Positions 35,048 through 43,933 of a stretch of 64,000 bases of DNA are shown one piece after another. The stretch is from Pseudoduganella lutea (GTDB lineage Bacteria; Pseudomonadota; Gammaproteobacteria; Burkholderiales; Burkholderiaceae_D), in assembly GCF_004209755.1 (NCBI RefSeq), contig NZ_CP035913.1:744001-808000 (forward strand). The letters run 5' to 3'. The notes below the pieces were generated by a model. The model was given only the letters and a program-made list of their open reading frames with translations, was not told the DNA's origin and searched no databases. Numbering within the stretch: the first letter of the stretch is position 1; each line of letters begins with the position of its first letter. The position numbers and the translations under genes are program-made.

Positions 35048-36778
35048 CTACTGCATTGCCGCCAGGTAGCCGTGAATCTGCGCCACCACCTGGGCGCCCT
35101 CGCCCACGCCGGCCGCCACGCGTTTCGTCGACCCCGACCGCACGTCGCCGATGGCGAACACGCCCGGCACGCTGGTTTCCAGCGCCGCGCGTGCGCTTTC
35201 GCTTCCTCCTGCGGCCGGCGCCACCACCGCCGCGCCGGTGCGGATGAAGCCCTGCGCATCGACGTCCACGCCGCAGTCGCCCAGCCAGTCCGTGTTCGGG
35301 TCGGCGCCGATGAACAGGAATACCCGGCATACCGCGCATTCCCGTTCGCCAAGCGAGCGGTTGTTGCGCCAGCGGACCGCCTGCAAGCCTTCGTCATCGC
35401 CTTCCAGCGCCACGATCTCCGTATGCGGGTGCACCTCGATGTTGGGCGTGGCGCGGATGCGCTCGATCAGGTACGTCGACATGGTGGCCTTCAGGCCGTC
35501 GCCGCGCACGAGCATGTGCACTTTCGCCGCATGGGCCGACAGGAACACGGCCGCCTGTCCCGCCGAATTGCCTCCGCCGACGAGGATCACCTCGGCGCCG
35601 GCGCACAGGTTCGCCTCGATGCGCGACGCCCAGTAGTAGATGCCGCGGCCTTCGAACTGCCTGATGTTCGCCAGCGACGGCCGGCGGTAACGGGCGCCGC
35701 ACGACAGCACCACGGTGCGGCCCCGCACGCGCTGGCCGTCGGCCAGCTCGATCGCCAGCGGCGACGCATCGCACACCAGCCGCGCGGCCACCATCGGTAT
35801 CGCCACCTCGACGCCGAACTTCATCGCCTGCACGTAGGCGCGGCCGGCCAGCGCGCCGCCCGAGATCCCGGTGGGGAAGCCCAGGTAATTCTCGATGCGC
35901 GCGCTGGCCGCCGCCTGCCCGCCGTACGCGCGCTGCTCCAGCGCCAGCACGGACAGGCCCTCCGAGGCAGCATACACGGCGGTGGCCAGACCGGCAGGTC
36001 CGGCGCCGACCACGATCACGTCCCAAACCTTGTCGGCCGGCAGGTCCGGCAGCATGCCGAGGCAGCGGCCCATGTCCGCGTTGGAGGGGTTCATCTTCAC
36101 GCTGCCGTCCGGGCACACGACCAGTGGCCAGTCGTCCGCCGTGGGCTGGTAGTGTTCGCACAGCGCCTGCGCGTCATGGTTCTCGCGCGGGTCAAGCACC
36201 GTATGCGGGTGGCCGTTCGCCGTCAGGAAGCTTTGCAGGTGGAACACGTTCGGGTGACCCGGCGGCCCCACCAGCACCGGGCCGCCCGAGCCGGATTCGA
36301 TCAGGTTCACGCGGCGCAGGATCAGTGCCCGCACGATGCGTTCGCCCAGCTCCGCTTCCGCGATCACGAGAGCACGCAGCTGGTCGGCCGGAATGACGAG
36401 CGCTTCCACGCGGCCGAGCGCCGTCACGTTCACCAGCGACGGCCGGCCGGCCAGTTGCGACACCTCGGCCGTGAACTCGCCCGGGCCATGCTCGACGATC
36501 AGGGCCGAGTTGCCCAGCCCGTCGTAGCGGTGCGACGCCATGCGGCCGGCCAGCACCAGCACCATGCCGAACGGCGTGAAGCCCGCCTCGAGGATGCGCA
36601 CGCCATCGTCGTAGGTGCACACGGTGCCGAAGCGCATGAGGCGCCTGATCTCGTGTTCCGCCAGCACCGGAAAGATCTGGTGCCGGCGTTGTTCGATCGA
36701 GGCCGCGATCGCGGGTACCTGCTCGTCGCGGCTCCCTTCGGGCGTGAATTGCGGAGAGTTGAACTGCCGGTTTGCCAT
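35048..36778 (-). CDS. Cyclic-nucleotide-domain FAD oxidoreductase, TrxR-like
   Basis: A 576-residue fusion of an N-terminal cyclic-nucleotide-binding-like domain (about 35-150), a short linker domain (170-245) and a thioredoxin-reductase-like flavoprotein (250-576). The FAD motif GAGPAGLATAV and NADPH motif GGGNSAGQAAV are intact, and the C-terminal FAIGDVRSGSTKRV is typical. The redox CxxC of true thioredoxin reductases is missing, so it probably serves another acceptor. The ATG at 36778 gives the natural N-terminus. Physiological role unknown. Confidence 0.88.
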   Translation of the reverse strand: MANRQFNSPQFTPEGSRDEQVPAIAASIEQRRHQIFPVLAEHEIRRLMRFGTVCTYDDGVRILEAGFTPFGMVLVLAGRMASHRYDGLGNSALIVEHGPGEFTAEVSQLAGRPSLVNVTALGRVEALVIPADQLRALVIAEAELGERIVRALILRRVNLIESGSGGPVLVGPPGHPNVFHLQSFLTANGHPHTVLDPRENHDAQALCEHYQPTADDWPLVVCPDGSVKMNPSNADMGRCLGMLPDLPADKVWDVIVVGAGPAGLATAVYAASEGLSVLALEQRAYGGQAAASARIENYLGFPTGISGGALAGRAYVQAMKFGVEVAIPMVAARLVCDASPLAIELADGQRVRGRTVVLSCGARYRRPSLANIRQFEGRGIYYWASRIEANLCAGAEVILVGGGNSAGQAAVFLSAHAAKVHMLVRGDGLKATMSTYLIERIRATPNIEVHPHTEIVALEGDDEGLQAVRWRNNRSLGERECAVCRVFLFIGADPNTDWLGDCGVDVDAQGFIRTGAAVVAPAAGGSESARAALETSVPGVFAIGDVRSGSTKRVAAGVGEGAQVVAQIHGYLAAMQ

Positions 36779-36852
36779 GCTCGCTCCAGTTGGATATGGA
36801 TTCCGGCAGTGTAGCGGATGGCGCGCACTGTTCAGCGCCGCCGCGCCGGCCG

Positions 36853-37590
36853 TCAGTACGGGCTGGCGGTCGGCCGCACGATGATCTCGCTGACGTCCAC
36901 GTCGGCCGGCTGCTCGATCGCGAAGTGGATCGTGCGGGCGATCGCCTCGGGCTTGATGGCGATCCGCCGGAAGGCGCGCATCTCCTCGCGCCCGCCCGGG
37001 TCCGAAATCGACTCGGCCAGCTCCGATTCCACCACCCCCGGCGACACCACGGTGACGCGGATATCGCCGCCCACTTCCTGGCGCAACCCTTCCGAGATCG
37101 CGGCGACGGCGAACTTGGTGGCGCAATACACGGCGGCCGTGGGGCTGACCGTGTAGGCGCCGATCGACGCCATGTTGATGATCTGCCCGCTCCGCTGCCG
37201 CTGCATCACCGGCAGCGTCGCGGCGATGCCGTGCAGCACGCCGCGCACGTTCACGTCGATCATGCGGTTCCATTCGTCGACCTTGAGCGCCTCGAGCTTC
37301 GACAACGGCATCACGCCGGCGTTGTTGACGATGACGTCCACGCGGCCATGGCGTTCGAGGGCGAAATCGACGAACGCCTGCATGCTTTCCAGGCTTGTCA
37401 CATCGAGCTCGCGGACCGCCGCCGAACCGCCTTCGGCGTTGATGCGGGCGGCCAGTTCCTCGAGCCGCCCGGTGCGGCGCGCCCCCAGGACCACGTGCAT
37501 GCCGCGTGCGGCAAGGTGGATGGCCGTGGCCTCGCCGATGCCGCTGCTGGCGCCGGTGATCAGGACGACTTTCCGTTCTGCTGCATTCAT
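36853..37590 (-). CDS. Short-chain dehydrogenase/reductase
   Basis: A 245-residue classical SDR using NAD(P)H. The cofactor motif TGASSGIGEA is near residue 12, the NNAGV motif follows, and the catalytic Ser and YxxxK (YCATK) are in place. AAGGAG lies before the ATG. It diverges from the AraC regulator at 37710, a common arrangement in which the regulator controls the oxidoreductase. Substrate unknown. Confidence 0.92.
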   Translation of the reverse strand: MNAAERKVVLITGASSGIGEATAIHLAARGMHVVLGARRTGRLEELAARINAEGGSAAVRELDVTSLESMQAFVDFALERHGRVDVIVNNAGVMPLSKLEALKVDEWNRMIDVNVRGVLHGIAATLPVMQRQRSGQIINMASIGAYTVSPTAAVYCATKFAVAAISEGLRQEVGGDIRVTVVSPGVVESELAESISDPGGREEMRAFRRIAIKPEAIARTIHFAIEQPADVDVSEIIVRPTASPY

Positions 37591-37709
37591 GGTGTTCTCC
37601 TTGTTCGTTGCGATGGAAGAAGTATGCCGGCCGCTGGCGCAATGAAAAATATCGATTAATATCTGCCGATTGCCCGATTCTCCAAACCCGCACCTGCACG
37701 CTTTCATCC

Positions 37710-38639
37710 ATGAACGACTCGCGACAACGCCGCATCGTCAGCCTGCTCGAACGGCTGGCGCCCCATGAAGGCTATACGCTGTCGGCCCTGCCCGGCCTGA
37801 AATTCATGCGCGCCAACGAGAGCATCGCGCGCACGCCCGTCATGTACGACCCCTGCATCGTCATCGTCTGCCAGGGCCGCAAGCGCGGGTTCACCGGGGG
37901 TCAAGGCTATGTCTATGACGCTCACCATTACCTGGTGCTGTCCGTGCCGCTGCCGTTCGAGTCCGAGACCGAGGCCAGTCCCGCCGAACCGATGCTGGCC
38001 GTGTCCGTGCCGATCGACCTGAAGGTGGCCGCGGAACTGGTGCTGGCGCTGGAACAGCGGCATCGCCAGCGCGCCGCGCCCGCCGGCATCGTGTCCACGC
38101 CGCTCGATGAGCGGATGAGCGATACGCTGCTGCGGCTGCTGGAGGCGCTGCAATCGGACACCGAAGCGGCCATCCTGGGCCCGGGCATCGTGCGCGAACT
38201 GGTTTACCGGGTGCTCGTCGGCCCGCAGGGGGGCGCCATCCACGCCGCGCTCACGCAGCAAAGCCAGTTCGGGAAGATCGGCAAGGCGCTGCGGCGCATC
38301 CATGCGAACTACGACCGGCCCATCGACGTGGGCACGCTGGCCAGCGAGGCGGGCATGAGCCTGGCCGCCTTCCACGCGCATTTCAAGGCCGTCACGCAAA
38401 CGACGCCGATCCAGTACCTGAAGACGACGCGCCTGCACAAGGCACGACTGCTGATGGTGCAGGATGGCCTGAACGCGGCCACCGCCTGCCACCGGGTGGG
38501 CTATGAAAGCAGTTCCCAGTTCAGCCGCGAATTCAAGCGCTTCTTCGGCCGCACGCCGGCGCACGAGGCGGCGGAAATGAAGAATGCGCTGGTGCAGATG
38601 CCGGCGCAGCCGCCAAACGGGCATGCCGCGATGCCGTAG
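37710..38639 (+). CDS. AraC-family regulator (YqhC-like)
   Basis: A 309-residue activator with an AraC N-terminal domain (about 20-175) and two HTH motifs in the last 100 residues (GTLASEAGMSLAAFHAHFK and ATACHRVGYESSSQFSREF). The domain pairing matches YqhC-type aldehyde-responsive regulators. Divergent from the SDR gene 119 bp away, which it probably controls. Confidence 0.9.
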   Translation: MNDSRQRRIVSLLERLAPHEGYTLSALPGLKFMRANESIARTPVMYDPCIVIVCQGRKRGFTGGQGYVYDAHHYLVLSVPLPFESETEASPAEPMLAVSVPIDLKVAAELVLALEQRHRQRAAPAGIVSTPLDERMSDTLLRLLEALQSDTEAAILGPGIVRELVYRVLVGPQGGAIHAALTQQSQFGKIGKALRRIHANYDRPIDVGTLASEAGMSLAAFHAHFKAVTQTTPIQYLKTTRLHKARLLMVQDGLNAATACHRVGYESSSQFSREFKRFFGRTPAHEAAEMKNALVQMPAQPPNGHAAMP

Positions 38640-38665
38640 CAGGGAACACCCATGTGTTCAAGTCC

Positions 38666-38705
38666 GCAATGCAAAAGCCCACCGTGAGGTGGGCTTTTGC
38701 ATTGC
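38666..38705. terminator. Bidirectional terminator hairpin
   Basis: Two perfect 18-base arms (left arm GCAATGCAAAAGCCCACC) with a GTGA loop. The inner stem is GC-rich and the outer part A/T-rich on both sides, so it can end the AraC transcript and the converging cold-shock transcript. Confidence 0.85.
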
Positions 38706-38779
38706 GGGCCTGGCACCGCTGCGGCGCCCACGCTATCTGCGTGGTGCGGGCCGCGAGTGCCGGTCCGGCCGATCAGATA

Positions 38780-38989
38780 TCAGATCGCGCGGATATTGCC
38801 GGCTTTCTCGCCTTTAGGGCCGGTCGAGCGTTCGAACGACACGCGCTGGTTTTCGGACAGGCTCTTGAAGCCTTCCGACTGGATGTCCTGGAAGTGTGCG
38901 AACAGGTCACCGCCGCCAGCATCAGGCGTAATGAAGCCGAAGCCCTTGGAATCGTTGAACCATTTTACGGTGCCGGTTTGAGTAGTCAT
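38780..38989 (-). CDS. Cold-shock protein (CspA family)
   Basis: A 69-residue single cold-shock domain that binds single-stranded RNA and DNA. RNP1 is KGFGFI (15-20) and RNP2 is DLFAHF (28-33). AAAGGA lies nine bases before the ATG. Upstream is a gene-free stretch long enough for the structured leader usual in this family. Confidence 0.96.
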   Translation of the reverse strand: MTTQTGTVKWFNDSKGFGFITPDAGGGDLFAHFQDIQSEGFKSLSENQRVSFERSTGPKGEKAGNIRAI

Positions 38990-39316
38990 TTTATTTAGTC
39001 CTTTAAATATTGCATGGGCAAAGACGCCCGGTATGCACGGTTGACCAAGAGGAATAACGGAGGAAATCAAACGGGACCGCCAAACGGAAAACCGGATTGG
39101 CTAGACGGGAGAGAAAGACCAACAATAACAACGACTTGATTCAGTGCCAGACAAAAGATACAGCACTTTGCGGTGAATACCTAATTATTTCGGATTTATT
39201 TTTCATTACTGTGCGTTCTTCCGGCAAGAAATTATTTTCACCGCATAGCTGATATTATCGGACACCCGGTCGAAGCGAATCTTGCAAAGCCGCGGCTCAA
39301 ATAAGGCAGTATCTTC
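38990..39316. other. Cold-shock leader and kinase promoter region
   Basis: About 327 bp without a gene between divergent transcripts. The part next to the cold-shock gene is A/T-rich with a small GGGC/GCCC hairpin and is probably a long 5' leader. The part near 39180-39240 is A/T-rich and may hold the kinase promoter. No operator is identified. Confidence 0.5.
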
Positions 39317-40498
39317 ATGACATCCCCCCGACTCGCCGTTTTCATACGCGACAATATGGAACCGATCCTGCAGGCGTGGGAAGATTTCGCGCGTACCATC
39401 GAACCGCCCGCCCTCACCATGACCGACAACGACCTGCGCGACCATGCCCGCCAGATGCTGCTCGTGTTCGCCGACGATCTCGAAACCGAACAGTCCGACG
39501 TCGAGTCCGCGGCCAAGTCCATCGGCCACGGCAAGCGCGGCAAGGGCGACACGGCCGCCGAGGTCCACGCCGAGGCCCGCCTGCTGTCCGGCTATACGGT
39601 CGTGCAGCTCGTGTCCGAATACCGTGCGTTGCGTGCCAGCGTACTGGCGCTATGGGCCGCCAGGGTGGGTGACTGCTCGGGCACGGTGATGGTCGACATG
39701 ATGCGGTTCAACGAGGCCGTCGACCAGACGCTTGCCGAGTCGGTCGCCCGCTACCAAAGCCTGGTCAAGCAATCGCAGAACATGTTCCTGGCGATCCTCG
39801 GCCACGACTTGCGTAATCCCCTGGGCACGCTGGTCAGCGGCTCGAGCATCATCATGCAGGGGGCCGATGTGCCGCCGAAGTACGTGCTCGTTGCCAAGCG
39901 CATGTTCGACGGCGCCAGGCGCATGAGCAGGCTCATTAATGACCTGATCGATTTCACGCGCACCCATCTCGGCCCGGGCATTCCGATCCGGGCCGGCGAG
40001 AGCGACCTGACAGCCCTGTGCACCCAGGTGACCAACGAATTGCGCACCGCCCACCCACAGCGCCACATCGACTTGCGCGCGCCGCACCGGCTCGAGGCGG
40101 TCTTCGATGAAGGCCGCGTTGCCCAGATGCTGTCGAACCTCATCGGCAATGCGCTGCAGTATGGCAGCAAGGATGCGCCGGTGGCGATCGGCGTCACGGA
40201 CACCGATCGCGAGATATCGATCGTCATCAACAACCGCGGGCCGGCAATCCCGCCGGACAAGATCGCCAGCATTTTCGATCCCATGGTGCGGATCGCCGCC
40301 AGCGCCTGCGATGAAGATGAAGACACGGAACGCACCAGCCTGGGCATCGGCCTGTTCATCTCGCGCGAGATCGCGCTCGCCCATGGCGGGCAGGTCGGCG
40401 TGGTCTCGAATGCGGCCGACGGCACCACCTTCACCGTGACGATGCCACGCTGGCCGGGCGGTGCACGGCCGGCGGGCATGATAGTGGGCAATTCGTGA
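39317..40498 (+). CDS. Sensor histidine kinase with RsbRD-like N-domain
   Basis: A 393-residue cytoplasmic kinase. Residues about 5-150 form a helical globin-like sensor of the RsbT co-antagonist (RsbRD) type. The HisKA box is ILGHDLRNPLG (near 158), and the ATPase domain has the N box NLIGNALQYG and the G box LGIGLF. Its stop overlaps the GTG start of a single-domain response regulator (GTGA), so they form a two-component pair. Signal unknown. Confidence 0.88.
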   Translation: MTSPRLAVFIRDNMEPILQAWEDFARTIEPPALTMTDNDLRDHARQMLLVFADDLETEQSDVESAAKSIGHGKRGKGDTAAEVHAEARLLSGYTVVQLVSEYRALRASVLALWAARVGDCSGTVMVDMMRFNEAVDQTLAESVARYQSLVKQSQNMFLAILGHDLRNPLGTLVSGSSIIMQGADVPPKYVLVAKRMFDGARRMSRLINDLIDFTRTHLGPGIPIRAGESDLTALCTQVTNELRTAHPQRHIDLRAPHRLEAVFDEGRVAQMLSNLIGNALQYGSKDAPVAIGVTDTDREISIVINNRGPAIPPDKIASIFDPMVRIAASACDEDEDTERTSLGIGLFISREIALAHGGQVGVVSNAADGTTFTVTMPRWPGGARPAGMIVGNS

Positions 40499-40851
40499 CC
40501 GCCGGGCCGATCACGGTACTCGTCGTCGATGACGAACGCGAGCTGGCCGACCTGGCCGAGGCGCTGCTGGCGAACCACGGCTTCACGGTGCGGGTGGCCT
40601 ATTCGGCGGCCGAGGCGTTGCAGGTGCTCGATGGCGGCGGCGCGGTCGACGCGCTGTTCTCGGACATCATGATGCCCGGCAAGACCGGGCTCGAGCTGGC
40701 CGACACGGTCGCCCGAAGCCATCCCGGCATGAAGATCGTGCTCACGTCGGGCTACACGTCGCCGGCGCTGCTGGCGGGCATGGACAGCAACTGCCAGTTC
40801 GTGGCCAAGCCCTACACGATCGATACGGTGGTACGGCTGCTGCGCAGCTGA
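40495..40851 (+). CDS. Single-domain response regulator
   Basis: A 118-residue stand-alone receiver domain. Acidic pocket VVDDE, phosphoacceptor in LFSDIMMPG, Thr in VLTSGY and Lys in VAKPY are all present. It has no output domain, so it acts through protein contacts or a relay. GTG start overlapping the kinase stop by 4 bp. Confidence 0.9.
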   Translation: MTAGPITVLVVDDERELADLAEALLANHGFTVRVAYSAAEALQVLDGGGAVDALFSDIMMPGKTGLELADTVARSHPGMKIVLTSGYTSPALLAGMDSNCQFVAKPYTIDTVVRLLRS

Positions 40852-40870
40852 CGATCCCGGACTTCCCTTG

Positions 40871-41623
40871 CTACACGCGGCTCCACCCGATGCAGCCGGC
40901 CGGCAAGCCGGTACCGCCCACCAGCACGGCGCCGTGCCGGTAGAAGCGCCAGCGCCGCTCCTCCGGCACTGACACGAGCACCACGCCCATCGGCCGATCG
41001 GTCCAGACGAGGCGCGCATCGGCGGCGTCGAGCGCGCGGAACACCTGCGCCGGCGTGGTGCCCGGCGCGAACACGACGGCCGTGAACTGCTGGCCGGGCG
41101 GTTCCTGCAATGCCCAGCCGCCAGCCACCGTGACGGCGATGGCCAGCGTGCCAATGGTGGCTGTCGGATTGCCCGTGCCCGGCGGGCGCCTGCGCAGCCA
41201 CGCCCCGAGCGCCAGCGGCACGAGCCCGAACAGCGCGAGCCACAGCAGATCCCAGAACAGCGGATCGGGGCTGTCGACACGAACGCGGTGGATGCGCAGC
41301 ACCCAGTGCGACAACACCGTGTCGAGCACGTGCCAGATACCGAAGCCCACCAGTAGCGCCGCCGCCAGCGCCGGGATGCCGGGCGCGGCCATGCCACGGC
41401 GGCGCGCCCGCCACAGCCCGTAGATACCGAGCAGCGCCAGCACGTACATGAGTGCGTGGAAATAGCCGTCCCACATCACCTGCAGCCGCAAGTCGTCCAT
41501 GCCGGGCACGAGGCTCAACAAATGGTGCCACTGCAGCACCTGGTGCAGCAGGATCCCGTCGAAGAATCCGCCCAGGGCGATCCCCAGCACGATGGTCCAT
41601 TTCATCCACGGCGATTTCAGCAT
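40871..41623 (-). CDS. DUF2243 membrane protein
   Basis: A 250-residue inner-membrane protein. The N-terminal DUF2243 part has about four spans with conserved His-rich features (HQVLQWHHLL and FHALMYVLAL, then GIWHVLDTVLSHW). The C-terminal 75 residues after an Ala/Val-rich span form a small periplasmic-type domain. Function unknown; the His pattern could suggest heme or copper binding, which is speculation. Converges with the response regulator gene with a 19-bp gap. Confidence 0.82.
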   Translation of the reverse strand: MLKSPWMKWTIVLGIALGGFFDGILLHQVLQWHHLLSLVPGMDDLRLQVMWDGYFHALMYVLALLGIYGLWRARRRGMAAPGIPALAAALLVGFGIWHVLDTVLSHWVLRIHRVRVDSPDPLFWDLLWLALFGLVPLALGAWLRRRPPGTGNPTATIGTLAIAVTVAGGWALQEPPGQQFTAVVFAPGTTPAQVFRALDAADARLVWTDRPMGVVLVSVPEERRWRFYRHGAVLVGGTGLPAGCIGWSRV

Positions 41624-41762
41624 CGGGCAACTCCGTTTGGCGATCACAGGGAGTGGCGAGTATAGAAAGCCCCGGCATCGGGCGGCGCACGGTGGCCACG
41701 GGACAACACCTTCGCTTTTTCGATCGCAAGTAAATCCGAAAGCCACCGGCCATATTCGATAG

Positions 41763-41774
41763 GTTAACGTTATC
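41763..41774. promoter_or_regulatory. LacI-type operator candidate before agaS
   Basis: GTTAACGTTATC differs at one base from the palindrome GATAACGTTATC found before the TonB receptor and PL8 genes. It lies 38 bp before agaS. It suggests that the LacI regulator encoded at 53251 also controls the Aga operon. Nearby CGATAGG/CTATCG repeats could instead bind the DeoR-type regulator. Confidence 0.5.
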
Positions 41775-41811
41775 ATGTTTTCTATCGAACAACCGATAGG
41801 CAAACCCATCA

Positions 41812-42945
41812 ATGACTACGCTCCATCACTTGCCAGCAGCGCGCTGGACCGCCGGCGGCGGCATGCACACCGCAGGGGAAATCGCCCAGCAACCGGACAC
41901 CTGGCGCCAGGTGCCGGCCTGCCTCGACCGGCTGGCCCCGGGCACGCGCGCCAGCCTGCATGCGCTGCTGGCCGACCCGGCCGCGCTGGTCCTGCTGACG
42001 GGCGCCGGCACATCGGCCTACGCGGGCGAACTGGCGGCCGACCATCTCGACGCGACCTGGCCCGCCCAGGTCCGCGCGCTGGCCACCACCACGCTGCTGA
42101 CCCACCCTGCGGCCTACCTGCCGGCCGGGCGCCCGGTGCTGCTCGTGTCGTTCGCGCGCAGCGGCAACAGCCCGGAAAGCCTTGCGGCCGTGGAGCTGGT
42201 GCGCGCGGCAGTGCCCGGCGCGCGTTTCCTCAACATCACCTGCAACGCCGAAGGCCGGCTGGCACGCGACGGCGCAGCCAGCAGCGACACGATGAACCTG
42301 CTGCTGCCGCCCGCGAGCTGCGACCAGGGATTCGCCATGACCAGCAGTTTCACGACGATGCTGCTGGCCGCCCTCGCCCTGCTCGGGCCGGAACCGCTGC
42401 CGGCGGCGGCGCAGCGGATCGACGCGCTGGCCGCGCTGGCCGGACGCTGGCTGGACAGCCAGGCTGCAACATGGCACGCGCTGGGCCAGTTGCCGCTGCA
42501 GCGCATCGTCTACCTGGGTGCTGGCCCGCTCGAAGCACTGGCGCGCGAAGCGGCGTTAAAGGTGCTGGAACTGTCCGGCGGCCGGATCGTCGCGCTGGCC
42601 AATACGCCGCTGGGGTTTCGCCATGGCCCGAAGGCGGTACTCGACCGGTCGAGCCTCGTGGTGCTGTTCCACAGCCAGGACCCGCACGCACGCCGCTATG
42701 ACGAAGACCTGCTGGCCGAACTGCGCCGCGACGGCGTCGCGACGGACGTGGTGGCCGTCGATGGCCATGCGCTCGGCGCGGACAAGTCGGTTCCGGATGC
42801 CTGGCTGGCAACCGCCTATGTGATCCTCGCCCAGCTGCTGGCGCTGCACCAGTCGCTGCGCCTCGGGCTGACACCGGACTCGCCATTCCCCGACGGCACG
42901 GTCAACCGCGTGGTCCAGGGCGTGACCATCCATGCGCGCGCCTGA
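41812..42945 (+). CDS. agaS: SIS-domain galactosamine-6-phosphate deaminase/isomerase
   Basis: Converts galactosamine-6-phosphate to tagatose-6-phosphate with release of ammonia. The 377 residues form two SIS domains (about 35-190 and 210-365); sugar-phosphate motifs LTGAGTSAYAG and SFARSGNSPES are in the first, and LGAGPLEALAREAALKVLEL in the second. The arrangement is typical of AgaS rather than GlmS, since the glutaminase domain is absent. First gene of a six-gene operon; overlaps the ROK kinase gene by 14 bp. Confidence 0.9.
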   Translation: MTTLHHLPAARWTAGGGMHTAGEIAQQPDTWRQVPACLDRLAPGTRASLHALLADPAALVLLTGAGTSAYAGELAADHLDATWPAQVRALATTTLLTHPAAYLPAGRPVLLVSFARSGNSPESLAAVELVRAAVPGARFLNITCNAEGRLARDGAASSDTMNLLLPPASCDQGFAMTSSFTTMLLAALALLGPEPLPAAAQRIDALAALAGRWLDSQAATWHALGQLPLQRIVYLGAGPLEALAREAALKVLELSGGRIVALANTPLGFRHGPKAVLDRSSLVVLFHSQDPHARRYDEDLLAELRRDGVATDVVAVDGHALGADKSVPDAWLATAYVILAQLLALHQSLRLGLTPDSPFPDGTVNRVVQGVTIHARA

Positions 42946-43933
42946 CCTGCTCTACGGCATCGACCTCGGCGGCACCAAGATCGAACTGGTGGCCTGCGAG
43001 GCCGGTCCGCACGCCGGACTGGCCGTGCGCTACCGCCAGCGCGTTCCCACGCCCGCCAATGACCATGACGCCCTGGTCGAAGCACTGGTGGACCTGGTGC
43101 GTGGCGCCGACGCGGAGCTGGGCGCCAATGCCGCCACGACCTCCTTGGGCATCGGCGTGCCCGGCATCGTCGATGCGGCCAGCGGCGCCCACCTGTGCGC
43201 CAACGTCCCTTGCCTGACGGGCCGGGAACTGCTGCCGGTACTGCGCACACGCCTGGCACGCCCGGTCGCGCTGGGCAACGACTGCCAGTGCTTCGCGCTG
43301 TCCGAGGCCCATGGCGGCGTGGCGGACGGCAAGGGCAGCGCATTCGGGCTCATTCTCGGCACCGGCGCCGGCGCAGGCTATGTGATCGATGGCCGGCTCG
43401 TGCGCGGCCTGCACGGCGCCGCCGGCGAATGGGGGCACTGGCCGCTGGATCCCGCGCTGCTGCGCCGCTACGGCCTGCCGCTGCTGCCCTGCCCCTGCGG
43501 CCGCGCGGCCTGCCTGGAAAGCTATGTGTCCGGCACCGGCCTGCGGCGCCTGCATGCGCACTTCGGCGGCGGTGGCGACAGCGCCGAACGGCTGACCGAA
43601 CGCCGCGCCGCGGGCGACCCGCTGGCCGGCCGCGTTTTCGATGCCCACCTCGACCTGCTCGGCGCGGCGCTGGCGCACATCGTGCTGGCCTACGACCCGC
43701 ACGTGATCGTGCTGGGCGGCGGCCTGTCGCGCCTGGAGCACCTGTATGCCGGCCTGCCCGGGGCGATCCGCCCGCACCTGATCCCCGGCCTGGGCGTGCC
43801 GCCGATCCTGCCACCCGCTTTCGGCGATGCCGGCGGTGCCCGCGGCGCGGCGCTGCTGGCGCGCCAGGCGTTCAGTTCCCTTGCCGCGACCGCGGCGCAC
43901 CAGCCTGCTTTTTCCTCTTTTCAGGAGCCATGA
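42932..43933 (+). CDS. ROK-family N-acetylhexosamine kinase
   Basis: Phosphorylates an N-acetylated amino sugar at C6; in this operon GalNAc (AgaK role) is likeliest. The 333 residues have the ATP-binding GIDLGGTKIELV, the catalytic GNDCQCFALSE, the ROK signature in LGTGAGAGYVIDG, and the zinc site CPCGRAACLE. The start overlaps agaS by 14 bp and the stop meets the next gene's start. A GlcNAc kinase is the alternative. Confidence 0.9.
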   Translation: MRAPDLLYGIDLGGTKIELVACEAGPHAGLAVRYRQRVPTPANDHDALVEALVDLVRGADAELGANAATTSLGIGVPGIVDAASGAHLCANVPCLTGRELLPVLRTRLARPVALGNDCQCFALSEAHGGVADGKGSAFGLILGTGAGAGYVIDGRLVRGLHGAAGEWGHWPLDPALLRRYGLPLLPCPCGRAACLESYVSGTGLRRLHAHFGGGGDSAERLTERRAAGDPLAGRVFDAHLDLLGAALAHIVLAYDPHVIVLGGGLSRLEHLYAGLPGAIRPHLIPGLGVPPILPPAFGDAGGARGAALLARQAFSSLAATAAHQPAFSSFQEP

